Assembly (NCBI GenBank): GCA_001784725.1
Contig: MFRX01000001.1
Span: 49,173-58,788 of the forward strand
Length of the DNA stretch: 9,616 nucleotides
Origin: Candidatus Moranbacteria bacterium RIFCSPHIGHO2_02_FULL_40_12b
GTDB taxonomy: Bacteria; Patescibacteriota; Minisyncoccia; Moranbacterales; 2-12-FULL-40-10
Reading direction: 5' to 3'
The first letter of the stretch is position 1. Each line of letters begins with the position of its first letter. The position numbers and the translations under genes were made by a program. Below, piece after piece: positions 1 through 5,977 of the stretch. The notes beneath the pieces were generated by a model, which saw nothing but the letters and a program-made list of their open reading frames with translations, was not told the origin of the DNA and did no database searches.

Positions 1-498
1 GGCGGGATGATAAAGAGCGTAGAATACTCTGATTCCTATTTCGGAAATATTCCTCCTCATCGCTTTGCCGTGGATCTGGGAAATTTTTTGTCCCGGCAGG
101 AATCTTTCCATTGAATGCCGTCCTAAAAGCGCGATTAATTTTGGATCAATAATTTTTATTTGCTCAACCAGCCATGGCCAGCACGCCTCAATTTCTTCCG
201 GCAGAGGATCGCGGTTTCCCGGTGGGCGGCATTTAACTACATTAGCGATGTATACTTTATTTCTTTCCAAGTTTATAGTTTCCAGCATTTCGTCCAGAAA
301 TTTTCCGGCCGCGCCCACAAATGGGCGGCCTAGCTCGTCTTCTTTCTGTCCCGGACCTTCGCCTATGAACATAATTTCCGCTTCCGCGCTTCCCTCGCCC
401 GGCACGACTTGGTGACATGTTTCACGGAGAACACACTGGCCGCAGGCCAACATTTTTTTATTAAGTTCGTCCAATTGTTCTTGCTTATTTAAGTTCAT
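1..498 (-). CDS. Uracil-DNA glycosylase, family 4 (Fe-S type), 3' end cut off by window
   Basis: I translated 166 residues from the ATG at 498; the frame is still open at position 1, so the C-terminus is missing. Family 4 glycosylases excise uracil (deaminated cytosine) from DNA and hold a 4Fe-4S cluster. Visible marks: cluster cysteines C19, C22, C90 and C106 with the family's C-x2-C and C-x15-C spacing; motif GEGPG at 46-50 followed by ED and GRPFVG (57-62), which forms the uracil pocket; KCRPPGNRDP (89-98); and the start of the catalytic HPA motif (164-166) right at the window edge. Full-length relatives are about 190-220 aa. The ATG lies inside the end of the upstream metallophosphoesterase (14-nt overlap), implying co-transcription and probably translational coupling. 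There is no clear ribosome-binding site. It pairs functionally with endonuclease IV two genes upstream. The family call is firm. Confidence 0.93.
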   Translation of the reverse strand, partial: MNLNKQEQLDELNKKMLACGQCVLRETCHQVVPGEGSAEAEIMFIGEGPGQKEDELGRPFVGAAGKFLDEMLETINLERNKVYIANVVKCRPPGNRDPLPEEIEACWPWLVEQIKIIDPKLIALLGRHSMERFLPGQKISQIHGKAMRRNISEIGIRVFYALYHPA

Positions 499-1030
499 GA
501 ATTCTTATTAATTCAAATTTATCATTTTCTGTGTTCCAAACTGCGAATGTCGGCGGATAGATTTCTCCCGCCACATTGCCTGGATTTAACATTTTGAATC
601 TGTCTATATTTTTTTCCCATGGCTTATGCGTGTGTCCGTAAAAAACAAAATCGTATTTTCCCGACTGGCACAACTTTTTCGCGGTCTCCGGAAAATGAAC
701 AAAGGCAATTTTCCTTCCAGCAATTTCAGTTTCACCATAAGTTTTGTAAAAAATCACTTGTTTTAATGTTTTAATGTTTTCAAGTTCTTTGAGATAATCG
801 TTATCCATATTCCCGAAAGTGTAATGAATCATTCCGGTAAAATTATCGCACAAAAAATCCAAGGTCTCTTTGGACGCCAAATCCCCGCAGCAAATAATTG
901 TCTTGATTTCTTCCCGTGCGCAATAATCTAGAACCTTTTTGAGATTCACTTCATTATTATGCACATCAGATATAATCGCAATTTTTCCGTCAAAGGCGGA
1001 TCCGCCTATGGCGGATATTTTTCCTTTCAT
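485..1030 (-). CDS. Small metallophosphoesterase, YfcE/MJ0936-type
   Basis: 181-residue calcineurin-like phosphoesterase of the compact YfcE/MJ0936 group (two-metal phosphodiesterases). Metal-binding motifs appear in order: SDVHNN (D22, H24), CGDL (D49), GNMD (73-76), FVHF, YGHTH (130-134) and NPGN (about 150). Natural substrate is unknown for most of the group. The fold normally starts almost at residue 1, but here about 16 residues precede IAIISDVH; residues 5-16 come from a 36-bp palindromic insertion (see the repeat at 981-1024). No ATG, GTG or TTG in frame lies between position 1030 and the DxH motif, so the insert is probably translated. A second repeat (TTTTAATG units, 760-780) encodes ENIKTLKQ in the middle of the protein. 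It starts 5 nt after the nfo stop and overlaps the glycosylase start by 14 nt, so it sits inside a DNA-repair operon. Confidence 0.87.
   Translation of the reverse strand: MKGKISAIGGSAFDGKIAIISDVHNNEVNLKKVLDYCAREEIKTIICCGDLASKETLDFLCDNFTGMIHYTFGNMDNDYLKELENIKTLKQVIFYKTYGETEIAGRKIAFVHFPETAKKLCQSGKYDFVFYGHTHKPWEKNIDRFKMLNPGNVAGEIYPPTFAVWNTENDKFELIRIHELK
757..784. repeat. TTTTAATG octamer array inside the metallophosphoesterase gene
   Basis: TTTTAATG occurs twice in tandem and is followed by TTTT, bounded by CTTG (757-760) and CAAG (781-784). The 18 bases at 759-776 are identical to 3826-3843 at the end of rbfA, and the same unit builds the hairpin at 2744-2796. Here the unit is read as codons for ENIKTLKQ without breaking the frame. 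Confidence 0.7.
981..1024. repeat. In-frame palindromic insertion with 8-bp flanking direct repeats
   Basis: ATTTTTCC occurs at 981-988 and again at 1017-1024. The 28 bp between them hold a perfect 12-bp palindrome GGCGGATCCGCC (995-1006) that overlaps a second inverted repeat TCCGCC-TAT-GGCGGA (1001-1015). Offset between the direct repeats is exactly 36 bp, or 12 codons. Deleting one repeat plus the 28-bp core turns the encoded N-terminus into MKGKIAIISDVH, the normal start of this enzyme family. The structure fits insertion of a tiny palindromic element with target-site duplication. Confidence 0.75.
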
Positions 1031-1035
1031 AGATT

Positions 1036-1863
1036 CTATTTATTATCGCGCAACTTCTTTAAAATTTCAATATCCTTCTCCATTCCAGGCCATTCGGTTT
1101 CGCAGAGCATATCAATATTTTTTTCTTTGGCGAAGCGAATAATATTTTTAAAAGTGTCTAACCCGATTTTTCCTTGTCCGATGTGTTCGTGGCGGTCTTT
1201 ATGAGAACCCATTTCGGTCTGGCTGTCGTTGCAGTGGATTAATTTAATTAGATTCAGCCCGATTTCTTGATCAACTTTTTTTAAGGTCTTTCTAAAATCA
1301 TTCCAGTCATAACCGGAAGCGAAAGAGTGCTGAGTGTCCAAACATATTCCCGCGATTATTAGGTTGTTAACACCTTTAATAATTCCCGCTATTTCTTTTA
1401 AATCATCTCCGATAATTTCTCCCGCGCCGGCGCTGTTTTCAATTAATAATTGCGTGGAGCCAGAATATCCATCCAAAGATTTTGTAAGCATCTCAATAGT
1501 TTTTTTAATTCCCTCTTCTTCTCCCAAATCCTTAGTCGATCCTAAATGGGTCATTACATATTTCGCGCCAATTAGATTTCCTCTTTCCAATTCTTCCCTG
1601 ATAACTTTCACTGATCCGTAGCGGATGCGGTTATTGGCAGAAGCGAAATTTATATAGTAGGGAGTGTGAATATAAGTATTTTGTATCTGGTATTTAGTAT
1701 TTAGTATTTTGAATTGCTGAATGATTTTTTCCGTAAGTTCCGGGGCGGGACCACCTTGGGGCGGGCGGGTGAAGATTTGCATAACTTCACAACCTAAATC
1801 AGACGCGTTCTTAGGTGCGTTTTGAATTCCGCCAGATATGGAAACGTGGCATCCAATAAGCAT
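1036..1863 (-). CDS. nfo: Endonuclease IV (AP endonuclease)
   Basis: 275-residue TIM-barrel endonuclease IV, which cuts the backbone 5' of abasic sites and repairs 3'-blocked ends using three zinc ions. All nine metal ligands can be placed against the E. coli enzyme: H66, H106, E142, D176, H179, H210, D223, H225 and E255. They lie in the family signatures IENSAGAG, CLDTQHSFASGYD and the NDSQTEMGSHKDRHEHIGQGKIG region. Length is normal (E. coli 285). The start ATG is followed by the typical N-terminal LIGCHVSISGG, with Cys5 where Ala or Gly is usual. Residues 52-63, just before ligand H66, are encoded by five tandem 7-bp repeats (1676-1710). It is first in the run nfo -> metallophosphoesterase -> uracil-DNA glycosylase, with a 5-nt gap to the next gene, and acts downstream of that glycosylase. 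Stop is TAG, the only one in the window. Confidence 0.97.
   Translation of the reverse strand: MLIGCHVSISGGIQNAPKNASDLGCEVMQIFTRPPQGGPAPELTEKIIQQFKILNTKYQIQNTYIHTPYYINFASANNRIRYGSVKVIREELERGNLIGAKYVMTHLGSTKDLGEEEGIKKTIEMLTKSLDGYSGSTQLLIENSAGAGEIIGDDLKEIAGIIKGVNNLIIAGICLDTQHSFASGYDWNDFRKTLKKVDQEIGLNLIKLIHCNDSQTEMGSHKDRHEHIGQGKIGLDTFKNIIRFAKEKNIDMLCETEWPGMEKDIEILKKLRDNK
1676..1710. repeat. Five tandem GTATTTA-type heptamers inside nfo
   Basis: Plus-strand units are GTATTTT, GTATCTG, GTATTTA, GTATTTA and GTATTTT in exact 7-bp phase. Read on the minus strand they encode residues 52-63 (KILNTKYQIQNT) of endonuclease IV. Because 7 is not a multiple of 3, successive units are read in different frames, yet no stop arises. 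Confidence 0.75.
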
Positions 1864-1864
1864 A

Positions 1865-1892
1865 AATTATGAATAACGAATTATGAATTACG
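1865..1892. repeat. 14-bp tandem repeat (two copies) upstream of nfo
   Basis: AATTATGAATAACG (1865-1878) is followed directly by AATTATGAATTACG (1879-1892), with one mismatch in 14. It begins 2 nt from the nfo start codon, so it lies in the nfo leader or promoter. The rest of the 111-bp divergent spacer to 1974 shows only an AT-rich stretch and the candidate -10 box of the next gene. Confidence 0.65.
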
Positions 1893-1961
1893 GATATTTT
1901 TATATTAGCAGAGAAAATACGCGAATGTCTATATCCAGTAGCATGATATTGCGATAGATAT

Positions 1962-1967
1962 TATAAT
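1962..1967 (+). promoter_or_regulatory. Candidate -10 box of the LpxH-like gene
   Basis: A perfect TATAAT ends 7 nt before the ATG at 1975. There is no good -35 hexamer at the usual spacing and no Shine-Dalgarno sequence. If it is used, transcription would start at or next to the ATG, giving a leaderless mRNA. AT-rich DNA makes chance matches common. Confidence 0.35.
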
Positions 1968-1974
1968 AATAAAT

Positions 1975-2742
1975 ATGAACCATTCGAATCATTTGGATGG
2001 CAATTCGTATCATTCGAGTCGCCTACCCTATAAAAAATCGGACACGATTATAATCAGCGATCTGCATATCGGATCCAGAAGCAGCCAGACGGAAAAACTA
2101 TCCCAGTTTTTAGACGCGCTTCTGGAAAATCCGCCGCACCGGCTCATAATCAACGGCGACGCTTTTGAGTTTTGGAATATGGATTATAAAATAATGGGGA
2201 AATCTGAATATAAATGCATAAGAAAAACGATTGAGCTTTCGGAACTTGGCACTAGGTTGGTCTATATCCCGGGAAACCATGACCGGGCGATAATAGGATT
2301 CAGAAAGCTGACACTGGGAAAAATAAAAATACTGAACGAATACATTTTGGAAAGAAACGGAGAAAAATATGTGGTGATGCACGGCGACGAATTTGACGCT
2401 TTTGTCAGGAACCACATCATTATAACTTTGCTTATTGACCAATTGTATTACCTTTTGGTTAAGGCCGCCGCTTTTTTTAAAAGATTGATTGGTTATAATG
2501 TTTCCATAGCGGATAAAAAAAACTCAAAAAGGTATTTGAAATACGTGGAGAAAATAAAAAGAGCGGCACTGGCCTATGCCCGCTCAAGAAAAGTCGATGG
2601 AATAATAATCGGCCACAGCCATTATCCCGAAATTTATAGAAATCCAACAGGAATCATTTACGCGAACTCCGGTGACTGGATAGATAGCTGTTCTTATGTG
2701 ATTGTTGGAAGTGAAGTTCGGCTGGAATACTTTAAATCATAA
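1975..2742 (+). CDS. LpxH-like metallophosphoesterase (COG2908 type)
   Basis: 255-residue calcineurin-like phosphoesterase resembling UDP-2,3-diacylglucosamine diphosphatase (LpxH/LpxH2 group). Motifs in order: ISDLHIG (D29, H31), NGDAFEFW (D62, and the acidic/aromatic pattern typical of COG2908), PGNHD (99-103), MHGDEFD (135-141), GHSH (213-216) and NSGDW (231-235). The segment 142-200 is the helical insert usual in the group and carries a hydrophobic stretch (IIITLLIDQLYYLLVKAAAFF) that could touch the membrane. LpxH cleaves a lipid A precursor; if this organism lacks lipid A, as most CPR bacteria appear to, the substrate must differ, so no symbol is given. The first 20 residues are an extension encoded by four 9-bp repeats; no ATG or GTG alternative lies before the catalytic motif, only a TTG at codon 7. 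It stands alone on the plus strand, converging on nrnA. Confidence 0.85.
   Translation: MNHSNHLDGNSYHSSRLPYKKSDTIIISDLHIGSRSSQTEKLSQFLDALLENPPHRLIINGDAFEFWNMDYKIMGKSEYKCIRKTIELSELGTRLVYIPGNHDRAIIGFRKLTLGKIKILNEYILERNGEKYVVMHGDEFDAFVRNHIIITLLIDQLYYLLVKAAAFFKRLIGYNVSIADKKNSKRYLKYVEKIKRAALAYARSRKVDGIIIGHSHYPEIYRNPTGIIYANSGDWIDSCSYVIVGSEVRLEYFKS
1981..2019. repeat. CATTCGAAT nonamer repeats encoding the N-terminal extension
   Basis: Four 9-bp units, CATTCGAAT, CATTTGGAT, AATTCGTAT and CATTCGAGT, with a GGC codon after the second. They are read in phase as HSN-HLD-G-NSY-HSS immediately after Met-Asn. The metallophosphoesterase domain only begins near residue 22, so this repeat supplies most of the extension. 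Confidence 0.6.
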
Positions 2743-2743
2743 A

Positions 2744-2796
2744 AACATTAAAGCATTAAAACAAAACTTTTTTTAATGTTCTTGTGTTTTAATGTT
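2744..2796. terminator. Hairpin of CATTAAAA/TTTTAATG units between convergent genes
   Basis: CATTAAAA (2754-2761) pairs with TTTTAATG (2771-2778) around a 9-nt loop, and an outer pair AACATTAAA (2744-2752) / TTTAATGTT (2788-2796) extends it. It starts 1 nt after the stop of the LpxH-like gene and ends 7 nt from the nrnA stop. Its position between converging genes suggests a bidirectional terminator, but the stem is AT-only in its core and has no clean U-tract, so it may simply be a member of the repeat family. Confidence 0.5.
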
Positions 2797-2803
2797 CCTG
2801 CGA

Positions 2804-3763
2804 TTATGCGATTTCCCAGCCAGCTTCCGTTTCAATAATTCTACCTTTAATCTCAAATCCACTGGCCAGTTTATGGCCGCCGCCGCCGAAGCGGCTGGCT
2901 ATCGCAGAAACATCCGCCCCTTTATATTCCTCGCTGCGCAAACTTCCCTTGATTATCCCTGCTTCCCGTTCAGAAAGGACTAGGGAGAATCTTGTTCCCG
3001 GGACCGTGTTGAGAATTGAAGCAACCTGGGCGATATCGTCCGTTGTGGCGTCGCATTCCTTTATGTTTTTTTGGGTAAGAACTGTTATTATCATCGCGTT
3101 CTTCGGGACAATTCTTGCTTTTTCAAAAGCCATACCCCAGAGCTTTAAAGTAGAGATTTTTTTATTGGAAAAGACCGCCTTGGTTATTTTAGTCAGCGAT
3201 GCCCCCTTTTTCAAAAGTTCAGCCGCTATTTCCATAACCCGGGAAGTGGTATTGGCATGCTTAAAAATTCCCGTGTCGCCAATTATTCCGAGCATCAGAC
3301 AGGTTGCCGTGTTTTTATTGATGTCGGCTTTCACAGAATTTAAAAAGTTATAAATTATCTCGCAAACCGAAGAAAAAGACGGGTCGATTATATTTATGTC
3401 TCCCTTCAGGATGATATCAGGATGATGGTCGATAAGGACGGTAATTTGATTATCGGAAATATTTCTTATTATTTTATTAAATCCTCTTTCAACGCTGTCG
3501 CAGGCGATTATTGAGTCATAGGAATTTATTTTCAGGTGGTCCGGAAACTCAAAATTTAATTTTACGATTTCCTTGAGATATTCCGGCAGGGGATCATAGC
3601 AAGCAATGTCGATTTTTTTTCCGAGACCCGCCAAATAATCGGCCAGCGCGGAAACAGAACCCGCCGTGTCGCCGTCCGGATTGCTGTGGGCGACAAGCAA
3701 AATATTGCGGGAATTGTTTATTACGTAATTTAACGTGTTAAATTCAGAAGAAAAGGTTTTCAT
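2804..3763 (-). CDS. nrnA: DHH-family phosphoesterase (NrnA-like oligoribonuclease / pAp phosphatase)
   Basis: 319 residues, the family's normal length. NrnA enzymes degrade 2-5 nt RNAs to mononucleotides with manganese, and some also dephosphorylate 3'-phosphoadenosine 5'-phosphate. DHH domain: AHSNPDGDTAGS (25-36; metal ligands D30, D32), ACDSVER (D89), IDHHPD (111-116, the name-giving DHH), and GIIGDTGIF (D163). DHHA1 domain at the C-terminus carries FGGGGHKLASGF (292-303), the substrate-binding glycine loop. It follows rbfA on the same strand, as in the classic infB-rbfA-nrnA-truB neighbourhood; truB is not in the window because the next gene converges. A 74-bp spacer holding a repeat hairpin separates it from rbfA. 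Membership in the DHH/DHHA1 family is clear; the exact substrate (nanoRNA, pAp or c-di-nucleotide breakdown products) is inferred. Confidence 0.9.
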   Translation of the reverse strand: MKTFSSEFNTLNYVINNSRNILLVAHSNPDGDTAGSVSALADYLAGLGKKIDIACYDPLPEYLKEIVKLNFEFPDHLKINSYDSIIACDSVERGFNKIIRNISDNQITVLIDHHPDIILKGDINIIDPSFSSVCEIIYNFLNSVKADINKNTATCLMLGIIGDTGIFKHANTTSRVMEIAAELLKKGASLTKITKAVFSNKKISTLKLWGMAFEKARIVPKNAMIITVLTQKNIKECDATTDDIAQVASILNTVPGTRFSLVLSEREAGIIKGSLRSEEYKGADVSAIASRFGGGGHKLASGFEIKGRIIETEAGWEIA

Positions 3764-3778
3764 GCCTAATCATAAAAG

Positions 3779-3843
3779 CATTAAAACATTAAAGCAATAA
3801 AGCAAGTCATGTTTTAATGTTTTTGTGTTTTAATGTTTTAATG
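3779..3843. repeat. 15-bp inverted repeat of CATTAAAA units overlapping the rbfA stop codon
   Basis: CATTAAAACATTAAA (3779-3793) is perfectly complementary to TTTAATGTTTTAATG (3829-3843), and a further TTTTAATG copy lies at 3812-3819 in the 35-nt loop. The right arm contains the last codon and stop codon of rbfA (3838-3843). It shares 18 identical bases with 759-776 and the same unit as 2744-2796. It could act as a transcript-end or processing hairpin between rbfA and nrnA. Confidence 0.7.
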
Positions 3844-4170
3844 AAATGAATTGAGTATTTTTTCAATCTTGTCGGCTTCGATTTCAGTGGCATCAAGTTT
3901 AAACTCAATCCGGGGAAGCGGTTTCATGCGAAGTTTTTTATTCAGGATTCCCTGAAGCGAATAAATCTCATTTTGAATGGTTTTTAGGGCGTATTCAGAG
4001 TCCTTCTCGGGGAAAACGCTGACAAATATTCTAGTGTAGCGAAAGTCGGCGGCGGTGTCAACTCTTGAAACGGTCAAAAAAACCCCGGGCTTTAGATCAA
4101 GTTCCCGGGTAATTATCTCGCTTATTTGACGCTTAATTAATTCATTTATTTTATCGATTCTTTTGAGCAT
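3838..4170 (-). CDS. rbfA: Ribosome-binding factor A
   Basis: Small KH-fold protein that binds the 30S subunit and helps mature the 5' end of 16S rRNA. From the ATG at 4170 it is 110 aa and begins MLKRIDKINELIKRQISEII, the typical RbfA N-terminal helix; a longer form from TTG at 4188 would add six residues (MEFKII), and I prefer the ATG. The central LTVSRVDTAADFRYTRIFVSVFP segment and the C-terminal MKPLPRIEFKLDAT strand match the family. It is a little shorter than E. coli RbfA (133 aa). It lies 21 nt downstream of infB in the conserved infB-rbfA order, so the two are co-transcribed. The last residue and stop codon fall inside a TTTTAATG repeat arm, so the native C-terminus may have been altered by repeat insertion. 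Confidence 0.94.
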   Translation of the reverse strand: MLKRIDKINELIKRQISEIITRELDLKPGVFLTVSRVDTAADFRYTRIFVSVFPEKDSEYALKTIQNEIYSLQGILNKKLRMKPLPRIEFKLDATEIEADKIEKILNSFH

Positions 4171-4191
4171 AATAATTTTAAATTCCAAATT

Positions 4192-5973
4192 TTATATTGT
4201 TTTTCTCTTTTCTTCTTTTTTATAAGCAATGATTGTATCGCCTGTATTAATTTTCACATTTCCTTCAAAAGTTATTCCGCATTCATTTCCCTGATTCACT
4301 TCTTCGGCATTGACTTTATTCTGCTGAAGATTGGCTATTTTTCCATTTCCGATTATTTCATTGTTTCTTTTTACTTCAATCATAACTCCTTTTTCCATTT
4401 TACCCTGGGTTATTCTTCCTCCGACAATCATATTGCCCTTTCCCCTTTTAAATATGGCAAGTACCGTTAGTTTTCCAAGATCAGTCCGGATAATTTCCGG
4501 CGGAATGAGATCAGAAAGCAATTTTTTTACATTTTTTACCAAATCGTAAATAACGGTGAATTTTTTTATTTCAACTTCACTGGCTTCAGCCAGCCGTTTC
4601 GCGACAGGAGTAATTTCAATATTGAAACCAACAATTATGCCCCTGGAACTGGCTGCCAGTTTTACGTCGGACTCGGTTATGTTTCCCACTCGGGTGTGGA
4701 TATAATTTATCATCACCTCTTCCGATTTTATAGTTGAGAGAATTTGCTCAATAGCTTCAAGCGATCCCTGCACGTCGGCTTTGATTATTAAATTGAGCTT
4801 TTGTATCTCTTCCTCTGGTTCGTATATTTTTTGTTTGCCCGCGACACTTTTTTTATTATTTATTTGCTGCTTGAATTCCGTGGACTTCATCCGCGCGGCT
4901 GATTTTCCGCTTACCACCTGGATAATATCATTTGTGTTTGGGGCTGACTCAAGTCCAATTATAGTTATTGGAGCGGAAGGGCCGGCGCTCATCAAATTCT
5001 TCCCTGAAAAGTCCTCCATTTTCCTTATTCTTCCAAAAGTTGATCCGGCAACTATATCCTGCCCGACTTTTAAATTTCCTGTTTTAACCAATACGGTTGC
5101 TACCGGCCCTTTCTGGGGATCAAGATGGGATTCTAAAACTACCGCCAAACCATCTCGTTTCGAATCGGCTTGGAAGTCCTCAACTTCCGCGACCAGAAGT
5201 ATGTTATCCAAAAGGCCGTCAATGCCAATATTTTTCTTGGCGCTGATTTCTGAACTTATTATTTTACCTCCCCATTCTTCCATGACTATTCCATTATCCG
5301 CTAATTCCTGTTTTACTCTAAGGGAATTAGCTTCAGGTTTATCCACTTTATTTATAGCCACAATAGTCGGGATATTTTTTTCCTTAAGATACGCGATCAC
5401 TTCTTTTGTCTGCGGGCGTACTCCATCGTCGGCAGCCACCACCAAGACAGCGATATCAGCAATGCCTACGCCTCTTTCGCGCATGGCGGAAAAGGCCTCG
5501 TGCCCCGGAGTGTCGACAAAAGTGATTACTTTTCCCCTTTTTTTGACCTGATAGGCGCGGATATGCTGGGTTATCCCTCCCGCTTCGCCAGCCGCCACGC
5601 TGGTTTTCCGGATAGCGTCCAAAAGAGTCGTTTTTCCATGATCGACATGTCCCAAAATAGTTACAATCGGCGGACGGGACTGGAGATTTTTTCCCGATTC
5701 TTTTTCCCTTTTGCAGATTTCAACAAGCTTTTCCAAAGTCGTTAATCCCTGGGATTCTGCCGCTTCATCCTTCTCCGTTTCAAATCCCAGATCATTGGCG
5801 ATGATGCTGGCTGTTTCAAAATCAATCTCCTCATTAATAGTAGCCAAAATTTTATTTTTGAGAAGCTCTGTGATAACGCGCGAAACCGGAAGGTTCAAAA
5901 ATTCACTGAATTTCTTTACGGATATGGATTCAGGAATTTTAACGATTTTTTTGATGGATTTATTTTCAGTCAT
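4192..5973 (-). CDS. infB: Translation initiation factor IF-2
   Basis: 593-residue GTPase that delivers initiator fMet-tRNA to the 30S subunit and promotes subunit joining. One IF2_N helical domain (about 13-65) and a short linker precede the G domain, so the long variable N-terminal extension of E. coli IF-2 (890 aa) is absent. GTP-binding motifs: GHVDHGKT (108-115), GGITQHI (132-138), DTPGHEAF (154-161), NKVD (208-211) and SAK (244-246). Domain II follows (about 272-365), domain III starts near LNLIIKADVQGSLEAI (393-408), and the tRNA-binding domain IV covers about 492-588, ending in the GNECGITF element. The histidine of DTPGH (H158) needed for GTP hydrolysis is present. It starts 4 nt after the DUF4446 stop and is followed by rbfA 21 nt later, so the three form one operon. 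Confidence 0.98.
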   Translation of the reverse strand: MTENKSIKKIVKIPESISVKKFSEFLNLPVSRVITELLKNKILATINEEIDFETASIIANDLGFETEKDEAAESQGLTTLEKLVEICKREKESGKNLQSRPPIVTILGHVDHGKTTLLDAIRKTSVAAGEAGGITQHIRAYQVKKRGKVITFVDTPGHEAFSAMRERGVGIADIAVLVVAADDGVRPQTKEVIAYLKEKNIPTIVAINKVDKPEANSLRVKQELADNGIVMEEWGGKIISSEISAKKNIGIDGLLDNILLVAEVEDFQADSKRDGLAVVLESHLDPQKGPVATVLVKTGNLKVGQDIVAGSTFGRIRKMEDFSGKNLMSAGPSAPITIIGLESAPNTNDIIQVVSGKSAARMKSTEFKQQINNKKSVAGKQKIYEPEEEIQKLNLIIKADVQGSLEAIEQILSTIKSEEVMINYIHTRVGNITESDVKLAASSRGIIVGFNIEITPVAKRLAEASEVEIKKFTVIYDLVKNVKKLLSDLIPPEIIRTDLGKLTVLAIFKRGKGNMIVGGRITQGKMEKGVMIEVKRNNEIIGNGKIANLQQNKVNAEEVNQGNECGITFEGNVKINTGDTIIAYKKEEKRKTI

Positions 5974-5977
5974 TAAA

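Noticed and set aside
65..415. 116-codon plus-strand open frame
   Set aside because: It is antisense to the uracil-DNA glycosylase, whose cysteine and active-site motifs are all in the minus frame.
1949..1954. TTGCGA as a -35 element for the LpxH-like gene
   Set aside because: It lies only 7 nt from the TATAAT box, far short of the 16-18 nt needed.
4781..5551. 256-codon open frame on the plus strand opposite infB
   Set aside because: It lies wholly antisense to the well-supported IF-2 gene, has no family resemblance I can see, and is a by-product of infB codon use.
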